DNA of 64,000 bases from Castor canadensis (Eukaryota > Chordata > Mammalia > Rodentia > Castoridae): NCBI RefSeq assembly GCF_047511655.1, contig NC_133387.1, forward strand, positions 20,454,353-20,518,352. The letters run 5' to 3'. The notes beneath the pieces were generated by a model. The model saw nothing but the letters and a program-made list of their open reading frames with translations. It had not been told where the DNA came from and did no database searches. Shown here piece by piece: positions 36,780 to 49,539 of this stretch (its first letter is position 1; every line of letters starts with the position of its first letter). A program made the translations under genes and the position numbers.

Positions 36780-37260
36780 AAAATGAAAATGAACGAGAAT
36801 GCCTAATGTGGATGGCAATACAATAAAGATTTTTCTTTATTGCTGTTTTATGTTTATGTCCCACAGCAATTCAAAATGAACTTGAGGTGACTTTATGTCC
36901 TGAAACTGCCAACCATAACTGATGGCAGAATCTTTCGATGTAATTTTGTTTGAGAAGTAATTTGATAGTACATTTGGGATGCCACACAAATGTTCATACT
37001 CAAATTCCACTTCTGGGAATTTGTCCCAGTGAATCAATTGAATGGAAAAGAATCATCTTGATATACAACTTCTTTTATAGCATCACTTAGTGAAAAATGA
37101 AAAGCCATCTAACTAGGCAAGAATAGTACAATATTTAAATAAGCTATACTACATCAACTCAAAATATTTTATAGTCAACCAAATAGTTATGATAATTATA
37201 AAGCAACATGAGAAAATGCTCTTGCTAATAAATACAAGAATTACAAAATGAAAGTCTGTA
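36780..37260 (+). mobile_element. Old LINE-1 (L1M) ORF2 C-terminal remnant
   Basis: attccacttctgggaatttg, catcacttagtgaaaaatga, aatatttaaataagctatac and similar phrases follow the L1M ORF2 3' order. Many stops are present. Confidence 0.6.
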
Positions 37261-37735
37261 TGTGTTCCAGCTACTGTGGCTGCATAAGAAGGTGACTATG
37301 GTTGGTGTACTCCCTGTACAGGAATGAATATAGAAATTTTAAACCTGTTGAAATCACCATAAGAAAGGGACTAAGGTAGAAAGGAGAAAAATAGAGGAGA
37401 TGAACCAATTTGGGCTATAATACATATCTACATGGGAATATCACAAGGAAACTCCCTATATAGCTATCTTAAACAAAAATGCCTTTTTTTTCTTTTTACA
37501 AAATCAGAAAACAGGAGGGCATAACAGGTTCTGTCTGGGGGGTTGGTACCAGTGGGAAGGTGGCTGATATGGGGAAAGGGTATAGGAGGGTATACATGCA
37601 TGTAAATGGAAAAATGACACCTGTTGAAACTATTCCAGGACTGGGGAGAGGGAAGATAAAGGAGAATGATGGAGCGGTGGATTCAACTATTTGATATATC
37701 ATAAGAACTTTTGTACTAATTGCCCATTAAATATC
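37261..37735 (+). mobile_element. LINE-1 3'UTR copy (rodent type)
   Basis: Shares aactccctatatagctatct and the aaaatcagaa...ggcataacaggttctg...tggg block with the 3'UTR of the recent L1 at 34830-34960. Ends near attaaatatctgc. It is also homologous, in inverse orientation, to 61895-62185. Confidence 0.75.
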
Positions 37736-37784
37736 TGCAAACATCTCTAAAACCAAACTCATTGTCTTCCCTTTAAACCTGTGC

Positions 37785-38003
37785 TTTAGCTGGGCTCATG
37801 CCCTCCTCCTCTCTAGGAGGCAGAGATCAGGAGGATCAGGGTCCAAAGCCAGCCCAGCAAATAGTTCAAGAGACCCTATCTTGAAAATACCCAACACAAA
37901 ATAGGGCTGGTGGAGTGGCTCAAATGGTAGAGCACTTGCCTCGTGAGTGTGAGGCTGTGAGTTCAAACCCCAGTACCACCACATAAATAAATAAATAAGT
38001 AAA
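37785..38003 (+). mobile_element. Dimeric SINE (B1-like + ID-like)
   Basis: ctaggaggcagagatcagga, ggatcagggtccaaagcc, gggctggtggagtggctcaa, atggtagagcacttgcctcg, ttcaaaccccagtaccacc, and an (AAAT)n tail. The ID part is close to an intact tRNA-type promoter. Confidence 0.92.
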
Positions 38004-38424
38004 ACCTGCTCTTCTTTTTCTGTGTTCCCAACATCAAAGTTTAAGGGAGGGAGGAAATTTAGGAGTCTCTAAGAACAAGCATTTTTTCAAATTCTAGGGC
38101 TCAGCCTTTTATCCCTAGAGATTCTGAGAGGGCCAGAAGAATATTCATCTTCAACAAGCATACTTGATGAAACTACATTTGGAAAATGTGTTCGATGCCC
38201 TACAAGGCAGAAACCAAACCTGTAGTAAAGAGCAAATCCCACTTATGGATTCTTCTGCCTCTCCATCTTGCTTGATGACATCACCATCTGCCCAGTTGAG
38301 AAGCCTGGCGGTACTGGACTCTTCCCTTTTCCTCTCTGCCCCTCCCTTTTTAATCAACTGACTTGACTGTCTTTGACGTGACTCTTACGTTAACACCTTT
38401 CCCTAGGTTCCCTCTTTCACCACC

Positions 38425-38830
38425 TGATTGAGACCTGTGTTATTGGTAGTTGGACAGCTGAACTGTTCTACTGCTGGGTCCCCCAGCCAGGGTATCCCAA
38501 ACAATCCACCCCCAGCACTGACTCATCTGATCATATTACTTCCACTTAAATCTCCACAGTGCCATGTCCTTGGCCCCAAACCCTTCACAACTAGGCCAAA
38601 TTTCCAGTTGAGCTTCATTGTTTGACCCCCTCCCCTCCCAGAACCTTCTCTCCAGCCGCACTGTGGATTTTCCATTTCTCTACTATGCCAGGATCTCTTA
38701 GCCCCATTCACATTGGCTCATGCTATGCCCCTTTCTGGGCTATTCCAGCCTGGTACTCCAAGGGACCTCCTTTGTATGTTGTTCTGGTCCCTCCTTCAAA
38801 CCAATACAGGCTTTGGTGAGTGCCTCACCC
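38425..38830 (+). mobile_element. LINE-2 fossil
   Basis: L2 phrases: ctgatcatattacttccact, cttggccccaaacccttcac, cctggtactccaagggacct. The non-coding pyrimidine-rich 3' region of L2. Confidence 0.65.
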
Positions 38831-39289
38831 TAGTTCCTGTCCACCTGTGACTCCCACCTGTCTGTGTCTGTACTGCTAAAAATAATAGAGTAAGGTGGGA
38901 GGAACCCCAATGAGGCCCATCTGTTCAGATTCCTCTTGGTCCCTCAGTTGCAGCATTTCTTCCTTTTGGGCATGGGGCAGGGCACTTGCTGTAATGGGGG
39001 TCTTATGACTGACAATTGAGCAAGGGAGGTCAGGCAATTTCTTTATGGCCAATTCTTACACTGAAAGGTAGAGGAAAGTTGGAGTAATATTTTTATGCTT
39101 TATGACTGACTTTGGGGAAAAAAGAATTTTAGTTTCTATGCCTTTCCTTAGGAGGATAAGAGATCAGAGTTGGGAGGATGAGAGATCAGAGACAGGAGGG
39201 CAGGAAAAGGCCAGAGGAAAATGTTGTTTCTGAGGCTGCTTCTGAGGTCTTCACTTCGGGCTATCATTTTCTAAGCCCCGTGGTGGTTG

Positions 39290-39515
39290 GCTGTGCTTGG
39301 AGTCTAGATCAGACTTTGGGGTTGACTATGGCTCTACTATTTACTAGTAGAGCCTTGGGGAAGTTAATTAGCCTCTCCGTACCTCAGTGCCAGTATCTAT
39401 AGAAGGAAGGAAATAAAAGTATTTATATGTATGTGTCTTAGAACTATTATGAGAATTCAATGAGCTAATCTGTGAACTTCCCAGCATGTGCCTGACACAA
39501 AGCAAGCACTGGTAG
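39290..39515 (+). mobile_element. MIR SINE
   Basis: tctactatttactagtagag, ccttggggaagttaattagcc, tctccgtacctcagtg, ttatgagaattcaatgagc, cctgacacaaagcaagcact. Confidence 0.75.
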
Positions 39516-39840
39516 AACTCTAGGCATGCCTTGGTCTGGAGACGGTCAGCTGCTGTGATGATCCCTCTGCCAAGTCTCTGCTTTGCATCTGCATAGAAGA
39601 TCAATTGTGTTGCCTCTCTGCCCTCTTCATGCTTTCCACAGTAAAGGTAAGATATTAGCCAGGTAGTCACTCCAGGACCAAGATTTTCTGCAGATGACCA
39701 TGGCAGAGGCAGTTGAATAGTGATGTGCTCACTGTGCTGGACATGCCCCAGTCCATGACTCATGGTCCTTCTCTTAGAATAGACTCCCCACCTCCTCTGC
39801 TCCCCCATTTCCTGTTTAGGGGTACCCTTTCTCTCTTTTG

Positions 39841-40276
39841 TGGCTTAAAATATGAAATGTCACCCACAGGCTCATGTGTTAAGAGCTTGGTCACCACTGA
39901 TTGCCTTTTGGGAAATGATTGGATCCTGAGGACTCTGACTTAATCAGTGGATTAAGAATCCTTGATGGATTCATATGATGACATTATGGGGAGGTAGCAA
40001 AAAGTAGGAGATGGGGCCTCATTGGAGGAGCTGGGGCATGCCCTGGAAAGGTACATATTAAACCCCTGCCCTGTCCCCTCACTCTCTGCTTCCTGTTCCC
40101 CATGAGGTGAGCTAGTTTCCCTACCACATGCTCCCCCTCCTAATGTTCAGCCTTGCCTCAGGCCTACAGCAATGGAACCAGCTAACCATGGACTGAAACT
40201 ATAGGCCAAAATAATCTTTCCTCCTTTAAATTATTTTTCTTGGGTATGTTGTCACAGTGACAAAAAGTCTAACACA
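39841..40276 (+). mobile_element. MaLR-like solo LTR
   Basis: 436 bp beginning TG and ending CA: tggcttaaaatatgaaatgt, cccacaggctcatgtgtt, aggagatggggcctcattgg, gccaaaataatctttcctcc and gtcacagtgacaaaaagtc are the standard landmarks of this LTR type. The 5-bp flanks no longer match, so it is old. It has no retroviral coding sequence. Confidence 0.65.
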
Positions 40277-40279
40277 CTG

Positions 40280-43130
40280 ACCAGGCTTCCTTGTAGCCCA
40301 GACCACAAGAGCTGCCGCTTCCTGATTTACACAGCTCATGTCTACATTGCTTACATGATACCTGTAAATGATCACCACGATCCTGGAAACCAGAAGGTCT
40401 AGGGCTAAAGTCAAGGATAAACCTCAAAAAATGGTACAGCAGTCTGGAGGAAGGTCATGACTGTGAGAGCAACTGAAGGTCACCCAAATGTCTTGCAAAC
40501 CAAGTTCTGGGGCAAGTTCCAGAGCAACTCTAAACCAGGCCCCACTTGATGAGGACCTTTGACCCAGAGGAAGCACATTTCTGCCAGGCCATCCTAATCT
40601 ATTCCAGAGGCATATCCTGCTCAGCTCCATTGGGTCAAGACTCTTCAAGAATGGCAGGACCACTAATACCAGGTACCCATCATCACAGACAGCCATGACC
40701 TCTAGAGGGCTAGTTCTCCTTCACAGGGCTCAGTTTCTAGACTGGCTTGTCAGGGATTATCTCATGGGATCCTATCTTCCCCTCTGCCTTCCTGGCTTCA
40801 CAAGCTTGCCTCAGGCCTGTGGTTTGAAAGTCTCTGGGAAGGATTTTGCAGACAGACATTCCCAGAGCTCCATGGTCTTTGGGAGTCAGATCCCTTCTCG
40901 TCATTAATACCCCATCTTAGACCAATCTCGATCAGATTTAATAATCAAAGAATTTAGAGCAACAGGCTATTGGGGTGTTTCCTTAAAGTAACAGGGCATT
41001 TGAGCAGGGTCAGACACTGCTGGAAAAAGAACAGACCTCCCTGCCCCAGTCCTCCATCCCTACCCCTTCTCTGAAACCACTCTAGTGAGCTGAGCCAGCC
41101 AGCAACTTCTTCTGGGGCTTGCTCCTTATCCACCTTCAGCATTCCAGAAGGGTATCTGCATGCTGCCCCACATATAGTTGAGCTGAGTTCCTGTTCTACA
41201 TATAAATGTTTTGTCTACCAACTGGATGAAAAAGGGCTAACAGCAACAACAAAACCAGGACCCAAATTCTAACCACCATTATATTTTAGGAATGAATTCA
41301 AAATAAGGATTGGGTGGCCCCTGACAGAGTCAAATTAGGAAAAGGCCCATGGAAGAGACTGCAGGGCATATTCTGAGGGAGGAAGAGTATGGTCCATGCC
41401 CTGCCAGCCAGACCCAGGCAGAACCTAGTGACACAGGGAGTGATAAATGTCTCAGGCCTCATCACCCTGGCATGCCGACCTTGAGATAAATTTTGGTGGT
41501 GTGTGTTTGTGTGTGTCTCTGTGTGTATAAAATATAGAGAGGAAGGAGCGAGAAAGAGAGAAAAAGAGAGAGAGGCATCTGAAAAAGCTGGATCATTAAA
41601 CACAGCAGCCCCTGGGACAAGTTGTGCCTTGCTGTGGGGAGCCACAAAGTGGATGTCACACAGAGATAGTAAGCACCATCTCTGTCACATCATAGGACCA
41701 GCACTGCATGAAAGATTTACAAGGTTTGTCCTGAGGCCAATGGACGGACACAAGCCAGGATGGTTACAGTGCCTTCTTGGACCGAGGACTGCCAGGCTCA
41801 AGAATAGCAAGTAGGAGGTGGTCACCAGGACCGTCAATAGCATCAGAGAGTGTGGTTAGCAAAAGTCATAACTGAGTGGGGTGGGACAATCCCAAGGAAG
41901 ACTAGACTCACACAGACTGAGTAGGTCTGGACTCAGGAGTATGAGATTGCAATGTATATCTTAGCTGGTCTGTAAGTGCAGTCTGAGGAAGGTTGGAGCT
42001 TAAGGGTGACCCTCAGCATCTCCGGCTTATGGAAGTTCCTGGTTCCTGCCCCTTCCTGTCCAACCCCACCGACAACAAATCAGCTGCCACCACCTACAAC
42101 TTCCTCAAGGGGCGATAGTGAGCAGTGTATCCCAGACACCATGATGTTGGGTTCCTTTCTTCTCCTCTCACCAGCCCCATGCCCAGGCTCTTCTGCTCAG
42201 GGGAGCCCTGTAGTGAGACCCAACCCCCTTCTGCCCAAGGGATTCCACTCTGAAGCTACAGACCCTGGGAAGCCACAGAAGGGCCAAGGCTTCCAAGGTA
42301 CGCCATGCCCAGTGACCAGCTCTGAAGCCACATGCAAGCACCTTCCAGCCTGACACCCTGGTGGTCTTGGGCAAGAGACCCCATTTCTCTGAGTCTAATA
42401 GTGTCTTGGCCCAGCCTTGACTATGATTTCATGGAAGGTCTGGTGCTAGATTCCTTCTCCAACACCCCACGGGGAACAGGGGAACCCCAGAGAAGGAGTC
42501 AGTCTTCATGAGCAGGGAACCCTGCTCAGATTTGAAACCTGAGAAAGGTCCCCTTCAACCCTTCCCCTCAACCTTGATCTGTGCTTCAATCATCATGGAA
42601 ATCTACACTGGTGGAATGGGGATTTTTCTAAGAACTTTGTACTAATTCCCCACCTCCACCCCAGTTTTCTGAAGGAAAGTTCCTTTTGGAAAATTCCACC
42701 TCAGCCCCAGTTGAACAAAAGGGAAAAGTGATTTTTCCAGAAGGGATCTGGGATTCTGGGGGACCTAGAGCCCCCAAGCATCACTTCTCTGAATTCTGTA
42801 AAGAACCAGGAGCCAAGCATCCCTTCTCTAAACTCTGTAAAGAACCAGGATCTGAGGTGGATGGAAGGACAGTTCTGGGACGGCTAAAGCTGAAGCCAGA
42901 GATAGGGCCTTGCCCTCCTCTCTCACAGGACAGGAATGGAGTTTTCACTCTCTTACTTGCCCTTCTTCTAAGACTTAGCACTTGACTTTCTCCTGAACCC
43001 TAATCAGCTAACACATTACATCAAGTAATAGGATAAATACACTTGATTCCAATTCTATTCCAAAAGGAAAACCTTTAACAGGACTAGGTATAGGGAATCT
43101 TGGAATATTCCCTTATATTTCTAACCTGAA
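40280..43130. other. Non-genic stretch with low-complexity tracts
   Basis: No exon recognised. Contains a GT- then GA-rich tract (41495-41576) and a 39-bp tandem duplication (42775-42852). Open frames up to 125 codons show no family match. Confidence 0.5.
42775..42852 (+). repeat. 39-bp tandem duplication, two copies
   Basis: Copies 42775-42813 and 42814-42852 share caagcatc.cttctct and ctgtaaagaaccagga with a few substitutions. The period is a multiple of three, so an overlapping 99-codon frame (42686-42985, non-ATG start) shows a 13-residue repeat. The frame itself is not convincing as a gene. Confidence 0.8.
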
Positions 43131-43184
43131 GGGCATCCTTTTTTTCTTTTTTTCTCTTTTTTGCTTGCTTGCTTGCTTTGTCAA

Positions 43185-43300
43185 GCATTCAGATGTTTTT
43201 AAAAATTGAAATACAATGCACTGAATTCGTGTAACATAAAATTCACCATTTTAAAGCGTACCATTCAGTAGTATTTATTGTAACATATTTATTATTCTCT
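43185..43300 (-). mobile_element. Old LINE-1 fragment, minus strand
   Basis: acataaaattcaccatttta, aagcgtaccattcagtagta: a common L1M 3' sequence in antisense. Confidence 0.6.
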
Positions 43301-43689
43301 GTGACTTTCTATCCCACTTGAATCTCCCCTGGGAGAGGAAGGGCCCAAGCTGAAAGTTTCCCTGACATGTTTCCAAGGTAACCCAAGCCTGAGGTCCTAA
43401 AGCCAGCTCCAGCACACTGGCACAGCCTTACCCCTCTCTGGAATTTCTATAGAAATCCTGCTTATGAGACTGAACTCCTGCCATGAATGGGCACTGGGCT
43501 CTTGGGTAAAATTTTCCATGTATCAGAACCTCTTCCCTTAGTGACACCCAAGGTCAGAGTTTCCTTTTGCCCTGTAAAGGCTAGAAACCCTTGACTACCC
43601 CCATTCTCCAGCAAAGACAAACTCTGAGGATGAGCTGGCTGGGTCAACACTGTAGCAGGACCCCCAGAAAAAAGAAGAGTCCTGGGACA

Positions 43690-43815
43690 CTGTTAGAGAC
43701 TTCAAGATCATATGGCTCAACTCCCTCCTCCTATAGACAAGGACAATGAGGCCCAGGGACTCCAAAGATGCATAACCCAGTAATGGCAGAACCAAGACCA
43801 GAACCCAGCCCAGCC
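43690..43815 (-). mobile_element. MIR-like fragment, minus strand
   Basis: agacaaggacaatgaggccc, agggactccaaagatgc, cagtaatggcagaaccaaga, ccagaacccagcc. Confidence 0.65.
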
Positions 43816-44053
43816 TTGCAGACACCTGGGTCATGAATCACCTAGGTGATTCTTTGGTGACACCTAGGAATCTGCCTGGTGATTCCTTGAGCAATAAATA
43901 TTAACTGAACACCCCCATGTGCCCAGGACTGCGCTGGGTAGGTTATTGACATGCAGATGACATAACTCTAGCTCTAGGGAGCTGACTAGGGGGACTTAGC
44001 CTAACCCAGAGAAGGAAGAGTGCTGCAGAGGGAAATCCTCAACTAGGCTCTAC

Positions 44054-44067
44054 TGCCACCCAGTGGC
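44054..44067 (-). promoter_or_regulatory. Candidate CTCF site (minus orientation)
   Basis: tgccacccagtggc matches about 12 of 14 positions of the reverse core TGCCCCCTAGTGGC. Confidence 0.4.
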
Positions 44068-44069
44068 TG

Positions 44070-47000
44070 CCTCAGAAGAAACTTTCCAGAATGCTGCTCA
44101 CACAAGTTCCATCAATGAATCTTCCCTAGGGTTGCCCGTGGGCCTCCATCTCTGGACTTCACTTAGTGGCAGGACATTTCTTGGGGCAGTGCAGTGGGGT
44201 GCCATAGCTGGATCATATTACCTCAAAGACCAGATCATTACATTTATACAAGAATTTTATAAAAACTATGATTCATTAAAAAAATTATATAAAAATTACA
44301 ATTAATAAATTATATTAGAAACAAAGACAAAACCTTACTGCTTCCCAATTATTTTCTTACATACTACTATTATTTATATTCTTGGAGTTATTTATAACTA
44401 TATCTGTATGGCAGAATACCACACATTGCTTGTTTCTTAGGTTGCCTTTTGTGTTCAAGCATGTCATATTATGCTTGAAATAGGCCACCTTAGAAATAGG
44501 CAAATACCACAAAGCAAAGTTTTGCTTTGTTCTTCTGATTATCAACCACCAAGGTGTACACTACATCGCCACAAGAGTGGACTGCAGGGAGGAGCTAAGT
44601 TTCTATCCCACTGCAGCCATTCCATACAAGACCCAGCAGAGCTGCAGAGAGCAGGGTGCACGGCAGGGGCTGAAGGGAGATGGATAAAAGGAAAGGGCAC
44701 ATGCACATCTGCTCAGTCCTTCCTCCCCTACTTTCATCATTTATTCATTACATATGGGAATGCTCACTATCTGCCAGGCACCTTACTGGTTCTAGGAGGA
44801 AGAAAATGCCAGAGAGACAGACCTTCTCTCCAGCACTGTCTTCTGTTCCTTGGAAATTAATAGAATCCACTAGGAATCTGGTTACTTGGGAACTTACAGA
44901 GGATAGGGAAGGTAGATCTCTAGTTCTTTGTAGGGGCTAATGACCCAGAATTGAACTGGATTACTCTGTACTAAAATGTGTTGGAAAGTGTTTATTTATA
45001 GTAACTTTTGATTCAACAAAAAGGAAAGGTGGCTTATAGTCCCTGGTCCAGTTAACAAGAATACCCTATTCATCCAGTTGTAGGTATAGGATTGTGTGTG
45101 TGTACCTGTGCGCCAACGTAATGTTAAGGACTCTCCCTGCAAGTTTCTCTCTCTTTTAAACATGATCATTCTTCCTTCCGTCTGTTGCCTTCACTCTCTT
45201 ATTTTATAGAATGAGTCAATGAGACTTCACAACTGCACATTCGTTGGTTTCTGGTCACTTTCTGGTCCCAAACTTGAATGTGACTGACATTTACCTAGGC
45301 CCTCGTTAAAAATACAAACTCCAAGTTATAACTCCCAGAGCTCTGAGTAGAGGACCAAGAACCTGCACCTTTACCTAGGTTTCCAAGTGATTCTGACACT
45401 AGTGGTGTTAAGAACTGCATTTTGCAAAACACTGCCTGTTTCAGTATTTAATAGGCTGTTTATTGCTTTCCCTCTAAGGAGAATTCATTTCTGCCACTGT
45501 CTTGCTTGTCACCCTTACAAGCACAGTCATTTTGAAATTTCCCCTGTGTAAGCAGGCCCCATTAACCCTATGCGCTAATGACCTAGGCCTTGAGTCAGGC
45601 TGAGTTAATTCTACCAGGCTAATGAAGTCAATGAAAAAAACAGCAGTCAAAACTGTTATTCAAAGTTCTACCACTAGGTGACAGCATTGCTCCATTTGTG
45701 TCCTCCACTGGCGAATTGGCCATTCTGACTTTTGTGCTGGTAGTTTCAGGTGAGTTTTGCTTTGATCTGCTTTTCATTCTGTTATAATCTTTGATTCAGA
45801 TAGACAGTGACACAATGAGGATCAGGTTGCCTAGAATAGAAGTTGGATTTCCTCTCACCACAGGTTTTTGGGATACATTTTTGTATCGGGTTAAAGAAGA
45901 TGGTCCCAGGCATTAGTGACAATCAAGTTGGAAGAGGCTGACCATGGGAAGTCTTTTGTCTGCCTTCCTTCCAGGCCCTAATGCAGAGATTACATAGACA
46001 GCGTGAGGTGAGACCCTAATATGTGCTGAACACGTTACGTATCATCTCATTTAATTCTTATGACAATCCTTAAGAGGGAAAACTACAGGCCTGAGGACAG
46101 CAAGACCCAGAGAAATCCCTGCAAACCCTGCATCTCTTCTACATACAGTACCATCTCTGCACATTCATCCATCGGGCATTAATAACAAGGTTGATTCACC
46201 AGTGACTCTTGGACAAATCAATGGGTATTCAGGCCTCTGCCTATACTCAGGAAAGAAGAAACTGAGCCCTCCACTGCCTCTGCAGTGGACACAGAGTGCT
46301 TCACTTCCACTGCCAACAGCTGAGCAGATGAGAAAAATAAAGGAGAGGAAGGGAAATGAAGTACTTTGTAATGAATGGGCAAGCAGAGTCCCAGCCACAG
46401 CTAAAATCAATGAAGTAAAAATAAACGGCATTTGAGTAAGCCAGATTGAAGACCCTGTGGGCTAAGAAACTCACACCGCCTTCAGTTTCCTAAGGACACT
46501 CTCATACCTGCAGTCCTCTCTGCAGCACCAAAGTCACTGGAGGGGCATCCAGTAGAAGCCATGCAAGCTATATAAAATATGCCATGTCCCTGCTTTCTCT
46601 TTTGTGTTAAACCAGGGACAGGCAGGGTGGGGTTCCAGGCTAGCTAAGGTACAAATAGAATTTGATAGGGCTAAATTCAGGAAGTACACAGTGTCATCTA
46701 CTGAATAATTTTAAGCAGGTTCAACATGGCAGGATAAGAAGGGAAAGAGCTATGTCTGAGGAGCTAGGTATAGAAGCTGAGAAATGAGAAGGCAGGGGTA
46801 GAGAAAGCACCCATATTGGTCCTTTTCCTATGGACAGCATCTAACCATCTGCACCCATGGGTAGGGTCATTTCCTTTCCTGAGATCAATCTATGTTATAT
46901 GCATTTCTTTCTTCTGCCCTGCAGCAGACTTACTCTCAGAACTGCAAATCTGCCTAAATAAGATGGCAGCAAGAGAACTCAATACTCATTCAGGTGACAT

Positions 47001-47870
47001 GTAGCTTAAAAGACTAGTTTATCTGCTTTTCTTGATGCTAAACTGTGTATGTCAAAGTCACTTACATGTGCCTTGAAAAGGATGTGCTGTTTGGGCCTCT
47101 CCGTGACCATCATGAGCTAGGTTTGTTTCCACAAGTGAGTTCTAGCCCAATCTCAATGCACTGGGATCCTGTTGACACACCTATGTGGATTGGCACCCCT
47201 CACACATCCACTACACATGTGCTCACTGAGCAGATGGTTGTGGATGGAGTGTCTGTACTCTGCTCCATGCTTTCTAAGCATTAGAGGTCCCAGTGGTAGA
47301 TGCAACAAGACCTCAGCTCTCCTGGAGCTGAAACAAACAAGCAAATCAGATAGTGAAGCAAGAAAGGGTAGATGTAAAGCAATGTGAAGAGGCCCAGTGT
47401 GACCCAGGGTTTCTTTTAGAGGGAAGGGATTCATCTCCCAGTACTGGGCAAATATTTTCCATCCTTTCCCAGGTCAGCTCAGCATTGACTTCCACAGGAG
47501 GGAAACCCAGACAGAGGCCCAGGGAACGCAGGCAACTTCATTCCTTCAGTAATGCTGCAAGTCCATGTGGGAGGACAAAAGATTCCTGCAGTGCTACCAC
47601 TCTGGCAGTGACTGGTGTGTAAAGGAAGCTGGGGGCTGGAGGTGGGAGGTCAGCTCACTGGTATTAGACTGCTCCAGCTAAGGAAAACCAAGTCCTCCTT
47701 TCACAGGTGAGAGGACTGAAGGTGCACAGGTGAGGGAGCTTCCCTGGTATCATGCTGCCAGCCATATAGCACCTGTTCTCTATACCTCTTATTTTCTGGA
47801 AATGGAAGTATATGGAAAAATGGATATTTACTTTGATTGATTTTTTAGATTCCTGCATATTGGTGGGTGG
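44070..47870. other. Non-genic stretch, no gene seen
   Basis: Contains a weak reverse MIR-like piece (about 46000-46120, catctcatttaattcttatg) and the CTCF-like match at 45671. No exon or other repeat that I can support. Confidence 0.5.
45671..45684 (+). promoter_or_regulatory. Candidate CTCF site (plus orientation)
   Basis: CCACTAGGTGACAG differs at one position from the core CCACNAGGTGGCAG. It is the best of the three CTCF-like matches noted. Confidence 0.45.
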
Positions 47871-47874
47871 TTAA

Positions 47875-47919
47875 ATCAACTTGAGAGAGAGGATTTCTAA
47901 AGTCTCCCTATTAATTTTC
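47875..47919 (+). repeat. Direct repeat copy A
   Basis: atcaacttgagagagaggat, ttctaaagtctccctattaatt. Matches 49091-49139 with a few substitutions and a short indel. Confidence 0.75.
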
Positions 47920-48022
47920 TTTTGAGACAGGATCTTGCTATGTGTAGCCCAGGATGAACTCAAACTTGTAATTCTCCTGCCTCAGGTTCCAGGATTATAG
48001 GCATGAACCACCATGTCTGCCT
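47915..48022 (-). mobile_element. B1 SINE, minus strand
   Basis: ttttgagacaggatcttgct, atgtgtagcccaggatgaac, tcaaacttgtaattctcctg, ccaggattataggcatgaac. It abuts direct-repeat copy A. Confidence 0.88.
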
Positions 48023-48111
48023 ACCATTAATTACATTAATTTTGATGTTTCCAATGAAAGGTGGCAGAATCACTGCTATGAGGTGGGAGATCTGGCAGGA
48101 TCAATGAGATC

Positions 48112-48300
48112 ACAATAGCCACCATTTACTGATTGCCTACCATGTGACAAAGAGTTGTGTGTGAATTGCCTTACCTTTTTACACACACCTTCAGGTTGGA
48201 AGATGAGGAAACCGAGGTTTAGGGATGTTAAATTGCTAGCCTCAAGTGGTTCTCAGCAGAAAGCAGAGCTGAGATTTGAACACAGATTTTTTTGATGCCA
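48112..48300 (-). mobile_element. MIR, minus strand
   Basis: gccaccatttactgattgcc, taccatgtgacaaagag, gatgaggaaaccgaggttta, gagctgagatttgaacacag. Confidence 0.85.
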
Positions 48301-48615
48301 AAGCATTGTCTTTTTTCTGCTGTAGCACATCAAGGAGAGTCACAGAGAAAATTAGAATGGGGTTTAACTCATAACCTTTGTTCAAGAAACCAAACCTGTG
48401 AGACCACATTGTCCCAGCCTCTACAAGTCATCCACTGGGAAGCTGGCACCAAGCTGCCCTCCTCAGCTATGAACCAAGGTTATACCCTCATAGGATGAGC
48501 TTGACCCCCTACTTGGGGTGCCATAATCCTGTGAAGTCCAACAGAGGGAAGAGATCAGCAAATGTCATGTGCTCTACTGCCCAGGTAAGTGGTGGCCAGC
48601 TGGGTAAGCACATTC

Positions 48616-48617
<2 letters not shown>

Positions 48618-48648
<31 letters not shown>
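48618..48648. repeat. (CA)n microsatellite
   Basis: About 15 uninterrupted CA units, so probably length-variable. Confidence 0.97.
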
Positions 48649-48650
<2 letters not shown>

Positions 48651-49090
48651 CAGATTAGCGGGGCAGGCGGGCTGTGTTCCTACTTGGCAGCAGCTTCTTA
48701 AACTGTCACAATTCCTCTTCGTGGCCTATCCGGTGTTGGGTAAGACACTTGCATTAGCATAATAATTATGCCATCAGAACTATTTCTTGTCCATTCTGTG
48801 AGTCTTGACACACCGTTTTGCCCACAGTAAAACAGAAAATATTTGGTGAATGAGTAGTAAACGCATAAATGAAGGAAAGAAAAGAGACTAAAAGGAAATA
48901 GGAACACAGGAAAGGTAGGAGGAAAGAGAAGGAAGACACTGCCCTAAAGACAAAGTGAGCCATCAGACATCTGTTTTCTAGTTTCCTCCTGGGCCCTTAT
49001 TTCTAAAAATGGGAGAAGGAAATGAAAAACTTGACAATAACTTCTATTGACTTTCTAGAGTCTCACTTTCCCATACATAGATTTTCTTGA

Positions 49091-49139
49091 ACCAACTTGA
49101 AAGAGAAGATTTCTAAAGTCTCTCTATAGTCTATTAATT
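49091..49139 (+). repeat. Direct repeat copy B
   Basis: accaacttgaaagagaagat, ttctaaagtctctctatagt. The second copy lies about 1.2 kb after the first and is not associated with a SINE. Confidence 0.75.
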
Positions 49140-49394
49140 CTGGTGCAGGCAATAAAAGGCCATTATCAGCCTATTTAGACTAGCTGCTCTGCTCTGGGAT
49201 CACAGTGGGTGTCTTCTGTGCATTTGTCCTTCCCTACCTTCTGTTGTAGAGCTACCAATATTTATCTTTCCCTATATTGGTTTTATTTTCACTCTATGTA
49301 CATTGACTATGAGATGCTGACCAAGCTGAAGGTAGCAGGAATCTTCTTCTTTGGCTAATTTCAATAAACATGGTGGAAAATAAAACATTTCACA

Positions 49395-49535
49395 TTAATT
49401 TCAAACTGGAAGGGACCATTAGAATCATGAATCATTTCTGAGTTAATGAACTGAGAGTCTGGAAAAAATAAATGACTTATCCAAGGACACTAGTAAACTA
49501 GTAATAGGGTCAGGACCAGACCCAAACTTGTCTTA
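49395..49535 (-). mobile_element. MIR-like fragment, minus strand
   Basis: aactggaagggaccattaga, aaataaatgacttatccaag, gacactagtaaactag, gtcaggaccagaccc. Confidence 0.55.
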
Positions 49536-49539
49536 ATTT

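Noticed and set aside
37860..37975. tRNA gene-like A and B boxes, also at 29117, 30859 and 33290
   Set aside because: They belong to ID-like SINEs: the 3' half does not fold as a tRNA, and A-rich tails and SINE partners adjoin them.
41976..42353. 125-codon Pro/Ser-rich open frame, with similar frames at 19201-19653 and 44471-44860
   Set aside because: No family resemblance, splice context or promoter. The one at 19201-19653 lies in AKR1B1 intron 8 and shows no coding signature.
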